Made by a program: the position numbers and the translations under genes | In this document: piece by piece, positions 19,546-36,600 of the stretch | How positions within the stretch are numbered: the first letter of the stretch is position 1 | How the letters are laid out: each line of letters opens with the position of its first letter | From: Eriocheir sinensis | Taxonomy: Eukaryota > Arthropoda > Malacostraca > Decapoda > Varunidae | NCBI RefSeq assembly: GCF_024679095.1 | Contig: NW_026111765.1 | Coordinates: forward strand, 620,001 to 684,000 | Direction: 5' to 3' | DNA: 64,000 bases | Notes under the pieces: model-generated | The model's database searches: none | Told to the model about the DNA's origin: nothing | Seen by the model: only the letters and a program-made list of their open reading frames with translations

Positions 19546-20491
19546 ACATAGAATAATGTAAAATCGTATCAAAATAGGTACACAGAATATCAATAAAATA
19601 ATTTAAATTTGTATGAAAATAAAGATGCAAAATACATATAAGATAAAGCATTTTTTTTAAATACATATACAAAAATACACATAGAATAACTAAATTTGTA
19701 TTAAAATTAATATACAAAATGCACACATAAAATAAGGTAAATTTGTATTGAAAAAAAACACAAAATACAAATAAAACAGTGTAAATTTGTTTCAAAATAT
19801 ATATACGAATACACATAAAATAACGTAGATTTCTATAGAAATATATATACAAAATACACATGAAATTATGTAAATACGTATAAAAATATATATATCAAAT
19901 ACATATTAAGTAATGTAAATTCGTGACAAAATAAATAAACAAAATATCATGAAAAGAATGTGTATTTGTATGAAAATTAATAATAGATAATAAATTTGTA
20001 TGTAATATATATGCAAGATACACATTAAATAATGTAAATATGTATAAAAAAAATATATTCAAAAAACAAATAGAATAATGTAAAATCGTATCAAAATAAA
20101 TACACCGAATATTAATAAAATAATGTAAATTTGTATGATAATAAAGATGCAAAATTCCCATCAAATAGCGCATTTCTTATAAAAATATATTTACCAAAAT
20201 ACACATAAAATATTTAAATTTGTAATGAAATAAATATACAAAATGCCCATACAATAAGGTAAACTTCTGTTGAAAGAGATATGCAAAAATACATATAAAA
20301 AATTGTAAATTTGTTTCAAAATATATATACGAATACACATAAAATAACGTAGATTTCTGTAAAAATATATATACAAAATACACATAAAATTAGGTAAATA
20401 CGTATAAAAAAATGTAAACAAAATACACATAAAATAATATAAATTCGAAACAAAATAAATAAACAAAATACCAATAAAAGAATGTGTATAT
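19546..20491 (-). repeat. 45-bp satellite, minus (block 16)
   Basis: Minus satellite, direct copy of 11.64-12.57 kb and mirror of 15.46-16.41 kb, ending at junction G. Confidence 0.9.
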
Positions 20492-20533
20492 GTTCTGTGT
20501 ATTTTTGTATATAGTTTTATACAAATTTACGAT
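20492..20533 (+). repeat. 45-bp satellite, plus (block 17, one monomer)
   Basis: A single TTTTTGTATATAGTTT-type monomer in plus orientation between two switches. The same isolated flipped monomer is mirrored at 46618-46657. Confidence 0.88.
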
Positions 20534-21031
20534 ACAAATACAAATACAAAAATACACATTAAATAATTTAAAATTGAATGAAATAAATATACAAAATAAA
20601 CATAAAATAAGGTAAATTTGTAATAAAATATATGTAAGAAGACACATGAAAAAATATAAATTTGTATGAAAATATATATACAAATACACATAAAATAACT
20701 TAAATTTGTATAAAATTTGTTTCAAAATATATACGAATACACACAATAAAATAACGTAAATTTTTTTGAAAATGTATATATAAAATACACATAAAATAAT
20801 TTAAATACGTAGAAAAATATATATACAAAATACACATAAAATAATGTAAATTTGTAAAAAATTAAATACACGAAATTCCAATAAAAGAATGTATATTTGT
20901 AGGAAAATATATATACAAAAAACAAATAAAATAACTAAAATTTGTATAAAAATATATACAAAAATACACAAAAATAATTTAAGTTTGTTTGAAAATAGAT
21001 ATGCAAAATACACATAAAGTTAGGCCAATTT
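20534..21031 (-). repeat. 45-bp satellite, minus (block 18)
   Basis: Begins with a short ATACAAATACAAATAC run, then monomers of the TTCATTCAAT and TTTTCCTAC variants. Mirrored at 46127-46616. Ends at TTAGGCCAATTTCTATTTTG. Confidence 0.9.
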
Positions 21032-22362
21032 CTATTTTGTATATCTATTTGTATACGTATTTACTTAATTTATATGTATTTTGTATATATATTTTTATAG
21101 AAATCTACGTTATTTAATGTGTATTCGTATATATATTTTGAAACAAATTTACATTGTTTTATATGTATTTTTGCATATCTCTTTCAATACAAGTTTACCT
21201 TATTGAATATGCATTTTGTATATTTACTTCAATACAAATTTAAATATTTTATGTGTATTTTGGTATATATATTTTTATAAGAAATGCGCTATTTGATGGG
21301 AATTTTGCATCTTTATTTTCATACAAATTTACATTATTTTATTAATATTCGGTGTACTGATTTTGATAGGATTTCACATTATTCTATTTGTTTTTTGTAT
21401 ATATTTTTTTATACATATTTACATTATTTAATGTGTATCTTGCATATATATTTCATACAAATTTATTATCTAATATTTATTTTCATACAAATACACATTC
21501 TTTTCATGATATTTTGTTTATTTATTTTGACACGAATTTACCTAGATATGTATTTTTTGTATATATTTTTATACGTATTTACATAATTTCATGTGTATTT
21601 TATATATATATATCTATAGAAATCTACGTTATTTTATGTGTATTCGTATATATATTTTGAAACAAATTTACTTTGTTTTATAGGTATTTTTGAATATCTC
21701 TTTCAATACATATTTGCCTTACTGTATATGCATTTTGTATATTTATTTCAATACAAATTTAAATATTTTGTGTATTTTGGTATATATATTTTATAAAAAA
21801 ATGCGCTATTTTATGGGAATTTTGCATCTTTCTTTTCATACAAATTTACATTATTTTATTGATATTCTGTGTATTTATATTAATAGGATTTTACATTATT
21901 CTATTTCTTTTTTGTATATATATATTTTTTTATACATATTTACATTATTTAATGTGTATCTTGCATATATATTTTATACAAATTTACGTTATTTTAAGTG
22001 TATTTGTTTATATATTTTCATTCAAATTTACATTATTCTATGTGTATTTTGTATATGTATTTCAATACAAATTTACCTAATTTTATGTGTATTTTGTATA
22101 TTTCTTTTCATACAAATTTTAAATATTTTTGTGTATTTTTGTATATAGTTTTATAAAAATTTAGGTTATTTTATGTACGCATTTACTTTATTTAATGTGA
22201 GTTTTGTATATATATTTTTATGCAAATTTACTTTATTTTATGTGCATTTTTGTACATATATTTTTTTAGAAATTTGCGTTAATTTATGTGTATTTGTATA
22301 TGTTTTCTCATACAAATTTATATTATTTTATTGCTATTTTGTTTATTTATTTTGATACGAAT
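21032..22362 (+). repeat. 45-bp satellite, plus (block 19)
   Basis: Two higher-order segments joined near 21775-21800 and again near 22175. Mirrored at 44796-46126. Confidence 0.9.
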
Positions 22363-23134
22363 GAAAATAGATATACAAAATATACATAAAATAAACTAAA
22401 TTTGTATTGAAATATATATACAAAATACATGAAATAATGTAAATTTGTATCAAAATATTTTAACAGATGCGCATAAAATAACGTAAATTTGTTTTAAAAT
22501 ATACAAATGCACATTAAATAATGTAAATATGTATAAAAATATATATACAAAACACAAATAGAATAATGTAAAATCGTATCAAAATAAATACACAGAATAT
22601 TAATAAAACAATGTAAATTTTTATGAAAATAAAGATGCAAAATACCCATTAAATAGCGGATTTTTTATAAAAATATATATACCAAAATACACATGAAAAA
22701 ATTAATTTGTATTAAAATAAATATACAAAATACACATACAATAAGGTAAATCTGTATTGAAATAGATATGCAAAATACATAGAAAACAATGTAAATTTGT
22801 TTCAAAATATATATACGAATACTCATAAAATAACGTAGATTTGTATAAAAATATATATACAAAATACACATAAAATGAAGTAAATACGTATAAGAAAATG
22901 TATACAAAATACACATAAAATAATATAAATTCGTATCAAAATCAATAAACAAAATAACAATAAAAGAATGTGTATTTGTATAAATATAAATATACAAAAT
23001 ACACATAAAATAACGCAAATTTGTATAAAACTTTACAAAAATACACAAAAGTAATTAAATTCGTATGAAAATAGATATACAAAATACAGATAAAATAAGC
23101 TAAATTTGAATTGAAATGTATATACAAAATACAA
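22363..23134 (-). repeat. 45-bp satellite, minus (block 20)
   Basis: From junction A (GAATGAAAATAGAT) to ACAATATTTTATGTG at 23134. Mirrored at 44023-44795. Confidence 0.9.
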
Positions 23135-23771
23135 TATTTTATGTGTATATTTGTATTTGTATTTAGGTTATTTTATGTGTATTTTGTATATATATTTTCA
23201 TTCAAAATTACATTATTTTATTGGTATTTTCTTAATTTATTTCGATACGAATTTAGATTATTTCATAGGTATTTTCTATACATATTTTTATACTCATTTA
23301 CATTATCTAATGTGTGTTTTGTATATATATTTTTATGCAAATTTATTTTATGCTCATTTTTGTACATATATTTTTATAGAAATTTGCGTTATTTTATGTA
23401 TGTAGTTTTATATAAATTTACGTTATTTTATGTGCATTTTGTATATTTATATTTATACAAATACACATTCTTTTATTGGTATATTGTTTATTTACATTTA
23501 TAAGAATTTACATTATTTTATGTGAATTTTGTATACATTTTTTTATACGTATTTACTTAATTTTATATGTATTTTGTATATGTATTTTTATAGAAATCTA
23601 CGTTATTTTATGTGTATTCGTATATATATTTTGAAACAAATTTACATTATTTTATATGTATTTTGCATATCTATTTCAATACAAATTTACCTTAAAGTAT
23701 GTGCATTTTGTATATTTATTTTAATACAAATTGATATATTTTATGTGTATTTTGGTATCAATAATTTTATA
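23135..23771 (+). repeat. 45-bp satellite, plus (block 21)
   Basis: Starts with the TATTTGTATTTGTATTTAGG variant. Related to 35.66-36.28 kb by monomer order, and it leaves inverted duplication C at about 23250. Confidence 0.88.
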
Positions 23772-24398
23772 AAAAAACGTAAATTTGTATAGAAAAATAT
23801 GTACAAAACACAAACAGAATAATGTAAAATCGTATCAATATAAATACACAGAATATTAATAAAATAATGTAAATTTGTATGAAAATAAAGAAGCAAAATA
23901 CCCATAAAATAACGCATTTTTTTTTATTTATAAAAATATATATACCAGAATACACATCAAAAAATTAAATTTGTATTAAAATAAATATAAAAAACACATA
24001 CAATAAGGTAAATTTGTATTGAAATAGATATGCAAAATACATATAAAACAATGTAAATTTGTTTCAAAATATATATACGAATACACATAAAATAACGTAG
24101 ATTTCTATAAAAATACATCTACAAAATACACATAAAATGAAGCAAATACGTATAAAAAAATGTATACAAAATACACATAAAATAATGTAAATTCGTATCA
24201 AAATAAATAAACAAAATACCAATAAAAGAATGTGTATTTATATAAATATAAATATACAAAATACACATAAAATAACGTATATTTATATAAAACTATATTC
24301 AAAAATACACAGAAGTAATTAAATTTGTATGAAAATATATACAAAATACACACAAAATAAGCTAAATTTAAATTGAAATATATATACAAAATACACAT
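23772..24398 (-). repeat. 45-bp satellite, minus (block 22)
   Basis: About one higher-order unit in minus polarity, joined through TTTTATAAAAAAACG at the left. Confidence 0.88.
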
Positions 24399-24466
24399 AT
24401 TTTGCATATCTATTTTCAAACAAATTTAAATTATTTTTGTGTATTTTTGTATATATTTATTTTTGT
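24399..24466 (+). repeat. 45-bp satellite, plus (block 23, 68 bp)
   Basis: One and a half plus monomers ending in a truncated junction E. Confidence 0.85.
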
Positions 24467-24758
24467 TATACATAGAATAATGTAAAATCGTATCAAAATA
24501 AGTACACAGAATATCAATAAAATAATTTAAATTTCTATGAAAATAAAGATGCAAAATACCCATAAGATAAAGCATATTTTTTTTTAAAAAATACATATAC
24601 AAAAACACACATAGAATAATTAAATTTGTATTAAAATTAATATACAAAATGCACACATACAAAAAGGTAAATTTGTATTGAAAAAAAAAATGCAAAATAC
24701 AAATAAAACAGTGTAAATTTGTTTCAAAATATATATACGAATACACATAAAATAACGT
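24467..24758 (-). repeat. 45-bp satellite, minus (block 24)
   Basis: Copy of the sequence to the right of junction E (as at 11.64 and 19.55 kb), cut off at AATAACGTGTATATTG. Confidence 0.87.
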
Positions 24759-26292
<1,534 letters not shown>

Positions 26293-27271
26293 TGAAAATA
26301 GATTTACAAAATATACATAAAATAAACCAAATTTGTATTGAAATATATATACAAAATACATAAAATAATGTAAATTTGTATCAAAATATTTTAACAGATG
26401 CGCATAAAATAATGTAAATTTGTTTTAAAATATACAAAATACACATTAAATAATGTAAATATGTATAAAAAAAATATATACAAAACACAAATAGAATAAT
26501 GTAAAATCGTATCAAAATAGATACACAGAATATTAATAAAACAATGTAAATTTGTATGAAAATAAAGATGCAAAATACCCATTAAATAACGCATTTTTTT
26601 ATAAAAATATATATATACCAAAATACACATGAAAAAATTAATTTGTATTAAAATAAATATACAAAATACACATACAATAAGGTAAATCTGTATTGAAATA
26701 GATATGCAAAATTCATATAAAACAATGTAAATTTGTTTCAAAATATATATACGAATACACATAAAATAACGTAGATTTCTATAAAAATATATATACAAAA
26801 TACACATAAAATGAATTAAATACGTATAAAAAAATGTATACAAAATACACATAAAATAATATAAATTCGTATCAAAATAAATAAACAAAATACCAATAAA
26901 AGAATGTGTATTTGTATGAATATAAATATACAAAATACACATAAAATAACGTAAATTTATATAAAACTATATACAAAAATACACAGAAGTAATTAAATTT
27001 GTATGAAAATATATACAAAATACACACGATATAAGCTAAATTTGAATTGAAATATATATACAAAATACATGAAACAAAGTAAATTTGTATCAAAATATTT
27101 ATACAAATACACATATAATAACGTAAATTTGTATGAAAATATATAAACAAAATACACATTAAATAATGTAAATACGTATAAAAAAAATATGTACAAAATA
27201 CACATATAATCATGTAATTCATATCAAAATAAATAAACAAAATACCAATAAAATAATATAAATTTGTATGA
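26293..27271 (-). repeat. 45-bp satellite, minus (block 26)
   Basis: From junction A to junction B. Right of about 26465 it belongs to inverted duplication A. Confidence 0.9.
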
Positions 27272-27548
27272 GTAAACGTGTATGTTGCATATTTTTTCAA
27301 TACAAATTTACCTTATTATATACGCATTTTGTATATTAATTTTAATACAAATTTAATTATTCGATGTGTATTTTTGTATGTATTTTTATAAACATATGCT
27401 TTATTTTTTGGGTATTTTGCATCTTTATGTTCATACAAATTACCATTATTTTATTGATATTCTGCTCATTCATTTTGATACGAATTGACATTATTCTATG
27501 TGTATTTTGTATATATTTTTCATACAAATATACGTTATTTTATGTGTA
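27272..27548 (+). repeat. 45-bp satellite, plus (block 27)
   Basis: First half of the mirrored 367-bp tandem copy, cut at TTTTATGTGTAAAAATATG. Confidence 0.87.
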
Positions 27549-27636
27549 AAAATATGTACAAAATACACACATAATCATGTAATTCGTATCAAAATAAATA
27601 AACAAAATACCAATAAAATAATACAAATTTGTATGA
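27549..27636 (-). repeat. 45-bp satellite, minus (block 28, 88 bp)
   Basis: Mirror of block 7, ending at junction B. Confidence 0.86.
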
Positions 27637-28711
27637 GTAAACGTGTATGGTGCATATTTTCTCAATACAAATTTACCTTATTATATATGCATTTTGTATA
27701 TTAATTTTAATACAAATTTAATTATTCGATGTGTATTTTTGTATCTGTATTTTTATAAACATATGCTTTATTTTTTGGGTATTTTGCATCTTTATTTTCA
27801 TACAAATTTATATTATTTTATTGATATTCTGCTCATTCATTTTGATACGAATTGACATTATTCTATGTGTATTTTGTATATATTTTTCAAACAAATTTAC
27901 GTTATTTTATGAGTATTTGTTTATATATTTTGACACAAATTTACAATATTTTATGGGTATTTTGTATTTACATTTCAAAAGAAATTTACCTAGTTTTATG
28001 TGTATTTTGTATATCTATTTTCATACAAAGTCAAATTATTTCTATGTATTTTTGTATATATTTTAATACAAATTTTAGTTATGTTATGTTTATTTTGTAA
28101 ATTTATTTTCATTCAAATATATATTTTTTTATTGGTGTTTTGTTGATTTATATTGATACGAATTTACATTATTTTATATTTACTTTGTATATATATTTTT
28201 ATACGCTTTTACATTATTTAATATTTATTTTGAATATATATTTTTATACAAATTCATGGTATTTTATATGTATTTGTATATATATTTTTATATAAATTTA
28301 CATTATTTTATGTGTATTTTGTACATATATTTTTTTACAAATCTACCTTATTTTATATTTATTTTGTATGTGTATTTTGTATATTTATATTTATCCATAT
28401 ACACATTCTTTTATTGGTATTTTGTTTATTTATTTTAATTCGAATTTACATTATTTTATGTGTATTTTGTATACATTTTTTTTATACGTATTTACTTAAT
28501 TTTAAGTATATTTTGTATATATATTTTTATAGAAATCTACGTTTTTTTATTTATATTCGTATATATATTTTGAAACAAATTTACATTGTTTTATATGTAT
28601 TTTTGCATATCTCTTTCAATATAAATTTAAATTATTGTATGTGCATTTGTATATTTATTTCAATGCAAATTTAAATATTTTATGTGTATTTTGGTATATA
28701 TATTTTTATAA
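27637..28711 (+). repeat. 45-bp satellite, plus (block 29)
   Basis: Mirror of 8680-9815 without its (AT)n tract. Ends at reverse-complement junction C. Confidence 0.9.
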
Positions 28712-29945
28712 GATTACGAAAATTTGAATAAAAATATATACAAAAAAACAAAAAAATAAATTTCAATTTGTATGAAAATAGATATACAAAATACACATAT
28801 AATTAGTTAAATTTGTATTTAAATACATGTACAAAATATGTAAATTTGTATGAAATGAAAACAAATTCACAAAAAATTCGCGTCAAAATAAATAAACAAA
28901 ATATCAATAAAAGAATATGTATTTGTATGAAAATAGATATACAAAATACATAAAAAATAACCTAAATTTGTATCAAACTATATACAAAAATACACAAAAA
29001 TATTTTAAATTTGTATGAAAATAAATATACAAAATACACATAAAATTAGGTAAATTTCTATTAAAATACATACACAAAATACACATTTGAATGAAAATTC
29101 ATAAACAAATACACTTCAAATAACTTAAATTTGTATAAAAAAATATGTACAAAACACAAATAGAATAATGTAAAATCGTATCAAAATAAATACACAGAAT
29201 ATTAATAAAATAATGTAAATTTGTATGAAAATAAAGAAGCAAAATACCCATAAAATATCGCATTTTTTTTATTTATAAAAATATATATACCAAAATACAC
29301 ATCAAAAAATTAAATTTGTATTAAAATAAATATACAAAAAACACATACAATAAGGTAAATTTGTATTGAAATAGATATGCAAAATACATATAAAACAATG
29401 TAAATTTGTTTCAAAATATATATACGAATACACATAAAATAACGTAGATTTCTATAAAAATATATATACAAAATACACATAAAATGAAGTAAATACGTAT
29501 AAAACAATGTATACAAAATACCCATAAAATAATGTAAATTCGTATCAAAATAAATAAACAAAATAGCAATAAAAGATTGTGTATTTTTATAAATATATAT
29601 ATATAAAATACACATAAAATAACGTAAATTTATATAAAACTATATACAAAAATACACAGAAGTATTTAAATTTGTATGAAAATATATACAAAATACACAC
29701 AAAATATGCTAAATTTGAATTGAAATATATATACAAAATACATGAAATAAAGTAAATTTGTATCAAAATATTTATACAAATACTCATATAATAAGGTAAA
29801 TTTGTATGAAAATATATAAACAAAATACACATTAAATAATATAAATACGTATAAAAAAATATGTACAAAATACACATATAATCATGTAATTCGTGTCAAA
29901 ATAAATAAACAAAATACCAATAAAATAATATAAATTTGTATGAGT
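28712..29945 (-). repeat. 45-bp satellite, minus (block 30)
   Basis: Mirror of block 5, including the GACGCGAATTTTATGTGAAT join near 28880. Ends at junction B. Confidence 0.9.
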
Positions 29946-30013
29946 AAACGTGTATGTTGCATATTTTTTCATTACAAATTTACCTTATTATATACGCATT
30001 TTGTATATTAATT

Positions 30014-30027
30014 TTATTATTATTATT
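30014..30027. repeat. Short (TTA)4 tract at a duplication border
   Basis: Four TTA triplets exactly where inverted duplication A ends and duplication E begins. Confidence 0.85.
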
Positions 30028-30029
30028 GA

Positions 30030-31736
30030 ATATATATTTTGATACAAATTTACATTATTTTATGTATTTTCTATATTTATTTCAATTCAAATTTAGCTTA
30101 TTTTATGTGTCTTTTGTATATCTATTTTCATACAAATTTAATTATTTTTGTTTATTTTGTATATAGTTTTATACAATTTTACGTTATTTTATTTGTATTT
30201 TGTATATTTATATTTATACAAGTAAACATTCTTTTATTGGCATTTAGTTTATTTATTTTGATACGAATTTACATTATTTTATGTGTATTTTGTATACATT
30301 TTCTTATACGTATTTACTTCATTTTATGTGTATTTTGTATATATATTTTTATAGAAATCTAAGTTATTTTATGTGTATTCGTATATATATTTTGAAACAA
30401 ATTTACATTGTTTTATGTGTATTTTGCATATCTATTTCAATACAAATTTACCTTATTGTATGTGCATTTTGTATATTTATAGTAATACAAATTTAAATAT
30501 TTTATGTGTATTTTGGTATATATATTTTCATAAAAAATGCGTTGTTTTATGGGTATTTTGCTCTTTATTTTCATACAAATTTACATTATTTTATTAATAT
30601 TCTGTGTATTTATTTTGATACTATTTTATATTATTCTATTTGTGTTTTGTATATATTTTTTTATACATATTTACATTATTTAATGTGTATTTTCTATGTA
30701 TATTTCATACAAATTTACGTTATTTTAAGTGTATTTGTTTATATATTTTCATTCAAATTTACATTATTTTATGTGTATTTTGTATATGTATTTCAATAGA
30801 AATATAACTAGTTTAATGTGTATTTTGTATTTATATTTTTATACAAATTTAAATTATTTTTGTGTATTTTTTTAATAGAGTTTTATACAAATTTACAATA
30901 TTTTATGTGTATTTTGTATATCTATTTTCATACAAATACACATTCTTTTTATGAAATTTAGTTTATTTATTTTGATGTGAATTTACATTATTTAATGTGT
31001 ATTGTGTATATATATTTTTATACGTATTTACGTCATTTCATGTGTATTTTTTATATATATTTCTATAGAAATATACGTTATTTTATGTGTATTCGTATAT
31101 ATATTTTGAAACAAATATACATTGTTTTATGTGCATTTTGTATATTTTTTCAATACAAATTTCACTTATTGTACGTGCATTTTGTATATTAATTTTAATA
31201 CAAATTTAATTATTCTATGTGTATTCTTGTATATGTATTTTTAAAAAAATAGGCTTTATTTTATGGGTATTTTGCATCTTTATTTTCATACAATATTACA
31301 TTATTTTATTGATATTCTGTGTATTTATTTTGATACGATTTTACATTATTCTATGTATATTTTGTATATCTATTTTATACAAATGTACGTTATTTTATGT
31401 GAATTTGTTTTCATTTCATACAAATTTACATTATTTTATGTGTAATTTGTACATGTATTTAAATACAAATTTAACTAATTATATGTGTATTTTGTATATC
31501 TATTTTCATACAAATTGATTTTTTTTTGTATATATTTTTATTCAAATTTTCGTAATTTTATGTGTATTTTGTATATTTATTTTCCTACAAATATACGTTC
31601 TTTTATCGGAATTTTGTTTATTTATTTTGATACGAATTTTCATTTTCTTAGGTGTATTTGATATATATATTTTTATACTTATTTACATAAATTTATATGT
31701 ATTTTGAATATATATTTTCATAGAAATTTACTCTAT
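30030..31736 (+). repeat. Inverted duplication E, left arm (about 1.7 kb)
   Basis: Pairs inverted with about 38670-40360; x pairs with about 70,387 minus x (checked at 31219/39168, 31192/39195 and 30496/39889). Confidence 0.87.
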
Positions 31737-31741
31737 ATGTA

Positions 31742-33655
31742 TATACAAAAAAAACACAAATAATTAAAATTTGTATGCAAATAAATATACAAAATACACA
31801 TAAAATTAGGTAAATTTGTATTGAAATACATATACAAAATACACTTAAAATAATGTAAATTTGAATGAAATTATATAAACAAATACACTTAAAATGACGT
31901 TAATTTGTATAAAATATATATAAAAAATACACATTAAATAATGAAAATATGTATAAAAAAAATATATACAAAACACAAATAGTATAATATAAAATCGTAT
32001 CAAAATATATACACAGAATATTAATAAAATAATATACATTTGTATGAAAACTAAGATGCAAAATACCTATAAAATAACGCATTTTTTATAAAATTATATA
32101 TACCAAAATACACATAAAATATTTGAATTTGTATTAAAATAAATATATAAAATGGACATACAATAAGGTAAATTTGTATTGAAATAGATATGCAAAAAAC
32201 ATATAAAACAATGTAAATTTGTTTCAAAATATATATACGAATACACATAAAATAACGTAGATTTCTATAAATATATATATACAAAATACAAATAAAATTA
32301 AGTAAATACGAATCAAAAATGTAAACAAAATACACATAAAATAATGTAAATTCGTATAAATATAAATAAACAAAATACCAATAAGAGAATGTGTATTTAT
32401 ATAAATATAAATATACAAAAATCACATAAAATAACGTAAATTTGTATAAAACTATATACAAAAATACACAGAAGTAATTAAATTTGCATGAAAATAGATA
32501 AACAAAATACACACAAAATAAGCTAAATTTGAATTGAAATATATATACAAAATACATAAAATAAAGTAAATTCGTTTCAAAATATTTTTAACAAATACAC
32601 ATATAATAACGTAAATTTGTAAAAAAAAATTATAAACAAAATACACATTAAGCAATGTAAATACGTATAAAAAAATATTTACAAAATACACCAATAATCA
32701 AGTCACTCGTATCAAAATAAATAAACAAAAAACTAATTAAATAATGTAAATTTGTATGAGAAAACATATACAAAATAAACATAAAATAACGTTTTAAGTT
32801 TCTATAAAAATATATGTACAAAAATGCACATAAAATTAGTTTGCATAAAAAAATATATACAAAACACATTAGATAATGTAAATGAGTATAAAAATATGTA
32901 TACAAAATACCTATGAAATAATCTAAATTCGTATCGAGTTAAATTAGAAAATAACAATAAAATAATGTAATTTTGGATGAAAATATATATAGAAAACACA
33001 CATAAAATAACCTAAATACAAATACAAATATACACATTAAATAATTTAAAATTGAATGAAATAAATATACAAAATAAACATAAAATAAGGTAAATTTGTA
33101 ATAAAATATATGTAAGAATACACATAAAATAATATAAATTTGTATGAAAATATATATACAAATACACATAAAATAACATGAAATTTGTATAAATGTTTCA
33201 AAATATAAACAAATACACACAATAAAATAACGTAAATTTTATGAAAATGTATATATAAAATACACATAAAATAGTTTAAATACGTAGAAAATATGTATAC
33301 AAAATACACATAAAATAATGTAAATTCGTAAAAATTAAATACTCAAAATTCCAATAAAAGAATGTATATTTGTAGGAAAATATATATACAAAAACAAATC
33401 AAATAACTAAAATTTGTAAAATATATACAAAATACACAAAAATAATTTAAATTTGTTTGAAAATAGATATGCAAAATACACATAAAGTTAGGCAAATTTG
33501 TATTGAAATACATATACAAAACTCACATAAAATAATGTAAATTTGTATGAAAATATATAAACAAATACATATAAAATCAAGTAAATTTGGATAAAATATA
33601 TATATATATATACAAAATATACATTAAATATTTTAAATATGTATAAAAATATATT
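31742..33655 (-). repeat. 45-bp satellite, minus (block 32)
   Basis: From junction F to junction D. Carries the TTTTAAGTTTCTATAAAA variant at about 32792, whose mirror at about 56124 fixes the pairing of inverted duplication D. Confidence 0.9.
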
Positions 33656-33672
33656 ATATTATATATATTTTT
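33640..33672. other. Recurrent polarity junction D
   Basis: A TATATTATATTATATATA core between minus and plus satellite, repeated reverse-complemented at 55258 and 60186. Confidence 0.83.
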
Positions 33673-36600
33673 ATTGATATTTGCGTTATTTATGTGTATT
33701 TTGTATATGTTTTCTCATAGAAATTTTCATTATTTTATTGGTATTTTGTCTATTTATTTTGATACGTATTACATGATTATTTGTGTATTTTTTACATATT
33801 TTTTATACGTATTTACATTATTTAATGTGTATTTTGTTTATATATTTTTATACAAATTTACGTTATTATATGTGTATTTGTAAAGGTATTTTGATACAAA
33901 TTTACATTATTTTATGTATTTTGTATATATATATTTCAATTCAAATTTAGCTTATTTTATGTGTATTTTGTATATCTATTTATTTTAATACAAAATCAAA
34001 TATTTTATGTTTTTTCTTATATATTTTTTTATAAAAAATGCGTTATTTTATGGGTATTTTGCATCTTAATTTTCATACAAATTTACATTATTTTATTAAT
34101 ATTTTCTGTATTTATTTTGATACGATTTTACATTATTTTATTTGTGTTTTGTATATATTTTTTTATACATATTTACATTATTTAATGTGTTTTTTGTATA
34201 TATATTTGATACAAATTTACGTTATTTTAAGTCTATATGTTTATATATTTTCATTCAAATTTACATTATTTTATGTGTATTTTGTATATGTATTTCAATA
34301 CAAATTTACCTAATTTTATGTTTTTTGTATATTTATTTTCATACAAGTTTAAATTATTTTTGTTTATTTTTGTATATAGTTTTATACAAATTTAGGTTAT
34401 TTTATGTGTATTTTTTATATGTATTTTCATACAAATACACATTCTTTTCATGATATTTTTTTTTATTTTTTTTGACACGAATTAACATTATTTAATGTGT
34501 ATTTTGTATATATTTTTATACGTATTTACATTATTTTAAGTGTATTTTGTATATATATTTCTATAGAAATGTACGTTATTTTATGAGTATTCGTATATAT
34601 ATTTTGAAACAAATTTACATTGTTTTATGTGTATTTTGCAAATTTTTTCAATACAAATTTACATTATTGTATGTGCATTTTGTATATTGATTTTAATTCA
34701 AATTTGATTAATCTATGTGTATTTTTGTGTATGTATTTTTATAAAAATATGCTTTATTTTATGGGTATTTTGCATCTTTATTTTCATACAAATTTACATT
34801 ATTTTATTGATATTCTGTGTATTTATTTGGTATGATTTTACATTATTCTATGTGTATTTTGTATATATATTTTATATAAAATGTATTTGTTTTCATTTCA
34901 TACAAATCTACATTATTTTATGTGTTTTTTGTACATGTATTTAAATACAAATTTAACTAGTTATATGTGTATTTTGTATATCTATTTTGTATGTATATTT
35001 TCATAGAAATTTACTCTATTTTATGAGTATTCGTATATATATTTTGATACAAATTTACATTATTGATGTGTATTTTGCATATCTATTTCAATACAAATTT
35101 TCTTTATTGTACGTGCATTTTGTATATTTATTTTAATACAAATTTAATTATTTTATATGTATTTTTGTATATATATTTTTATGCAAATATGCGTTATCAT
35201 ATGGATATTTTGCAGCTTTATTTTCATACAAATTTACATTATTTTATTGATATTCTCTTTATTTATTTTGATACGATTTAACATTATTCTATGTGTTTTT
35301 TGTATATATTTTTTATACATATTTACATTATTTAAGGTTTATTTTGTATATATATTTTATCCAAATTTACATTATTTTATGTGTATTTGTTTATATATTT
35401 TTATACAAATTTACATTATTTTATGTGTATTTTGTATATACATTTTCATAAAAAAATTACGTTATTTAATTGTTTGTATTCGTATATATTTTGATACAAA
35501 TTTTATACAAATCCATGTTATTTAATGTGTGTTTGTATATATATTTTCATACAAATTTATATTATTTTATGTGTATTTTTTCATATATTTCATTACAAAT
35601 TTACCTTATTTTATGTTTATTTTGTATATATATTTCATTCAATTTTAAATTATTTTATGTGTATATTTGTATTTGTATTTAGGTTATTTTATGTGTATTT
35701 TGTATATATATTTTCATCCAAAATTACATTATTATATTGGTATTTTCTTAATTTAATTCGATACGAATTTAGATTATTTCATAGGTATTTTGTATACATA
35801 TTTTTATACTCATTTACATTATCTAATGTGTGTTTTGTATAAATATTTTTATGCAAATTTATTTTATGTTCATTTTTGTACATATATATTTATAGAAATT
35901 TGCGTTATTTTATGTATATAGTTTTATATAAATTTACGTTATTTTATGTGCATTTTGTATATTTATACATATACAAATAAACATTCTTTTATTGCTATAT
36001 TGTTTATTTATATTTATACGAATTTACATTATTTTATGTGTATTTTGAATACATTTTTTTATACGTATTTACTTAATTTTATGTGTATTTTGTATATGTA
36101 TTTTTATAGAAATCTACGTTATTTTATGTGTATTCGCATATATATTTTGAAACAAATTTACATTATTTTATATGTATTTTGCATATCTATTCCAATACAA
36201 ATTTACCTTATTGTATGTGCATTTTGTATATTTATTTTTATACAAATTCAAATATTTTATGTGTATTTTGGTATCTATAATTTTATAAAAAATGCGTTAT
36301 TTTATAGGTATTTTGCATCTTAATTTCCATACAAATTTACATTATTTTATTAATATTCTGTGTATATATTTTGATACGATTTTACATTATTCTATTTGTG
36401 TTTTGTATATATTTTTTTATACATATTTACATTATTTTATGTGTATTTTGTATATGTATTTCAATAGAAATTAACCTAAATTCATGTGTATTTTGTATAT
36501 TTCTTTTCATACAAATTTAGATTATTTTTGTGTATTTTTGTATATAGTTTTATACAAATTTAGGTTATTTTATGTACGCATTTACATTATTTAATGTGTG

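Larger units (their letters stand above)
26465..30014 (-). repeat. Inverted duplication A, right arm
   Basis: Inverted partner of 7350-10990. It ends at a short (TTA)n tract (30014-30027), where the next plus monomers belong to another duplication. Confidence 0.85.
29946..31741 (+). repeat. 45-bp satellite, plus (block 31)
   Basis: Contains the (TTA)4 tract at 30014-30027, then one arm of inverted duplication E. Ends at junction F (TTTACTCTATATGTATAT). Confidence 0.9.
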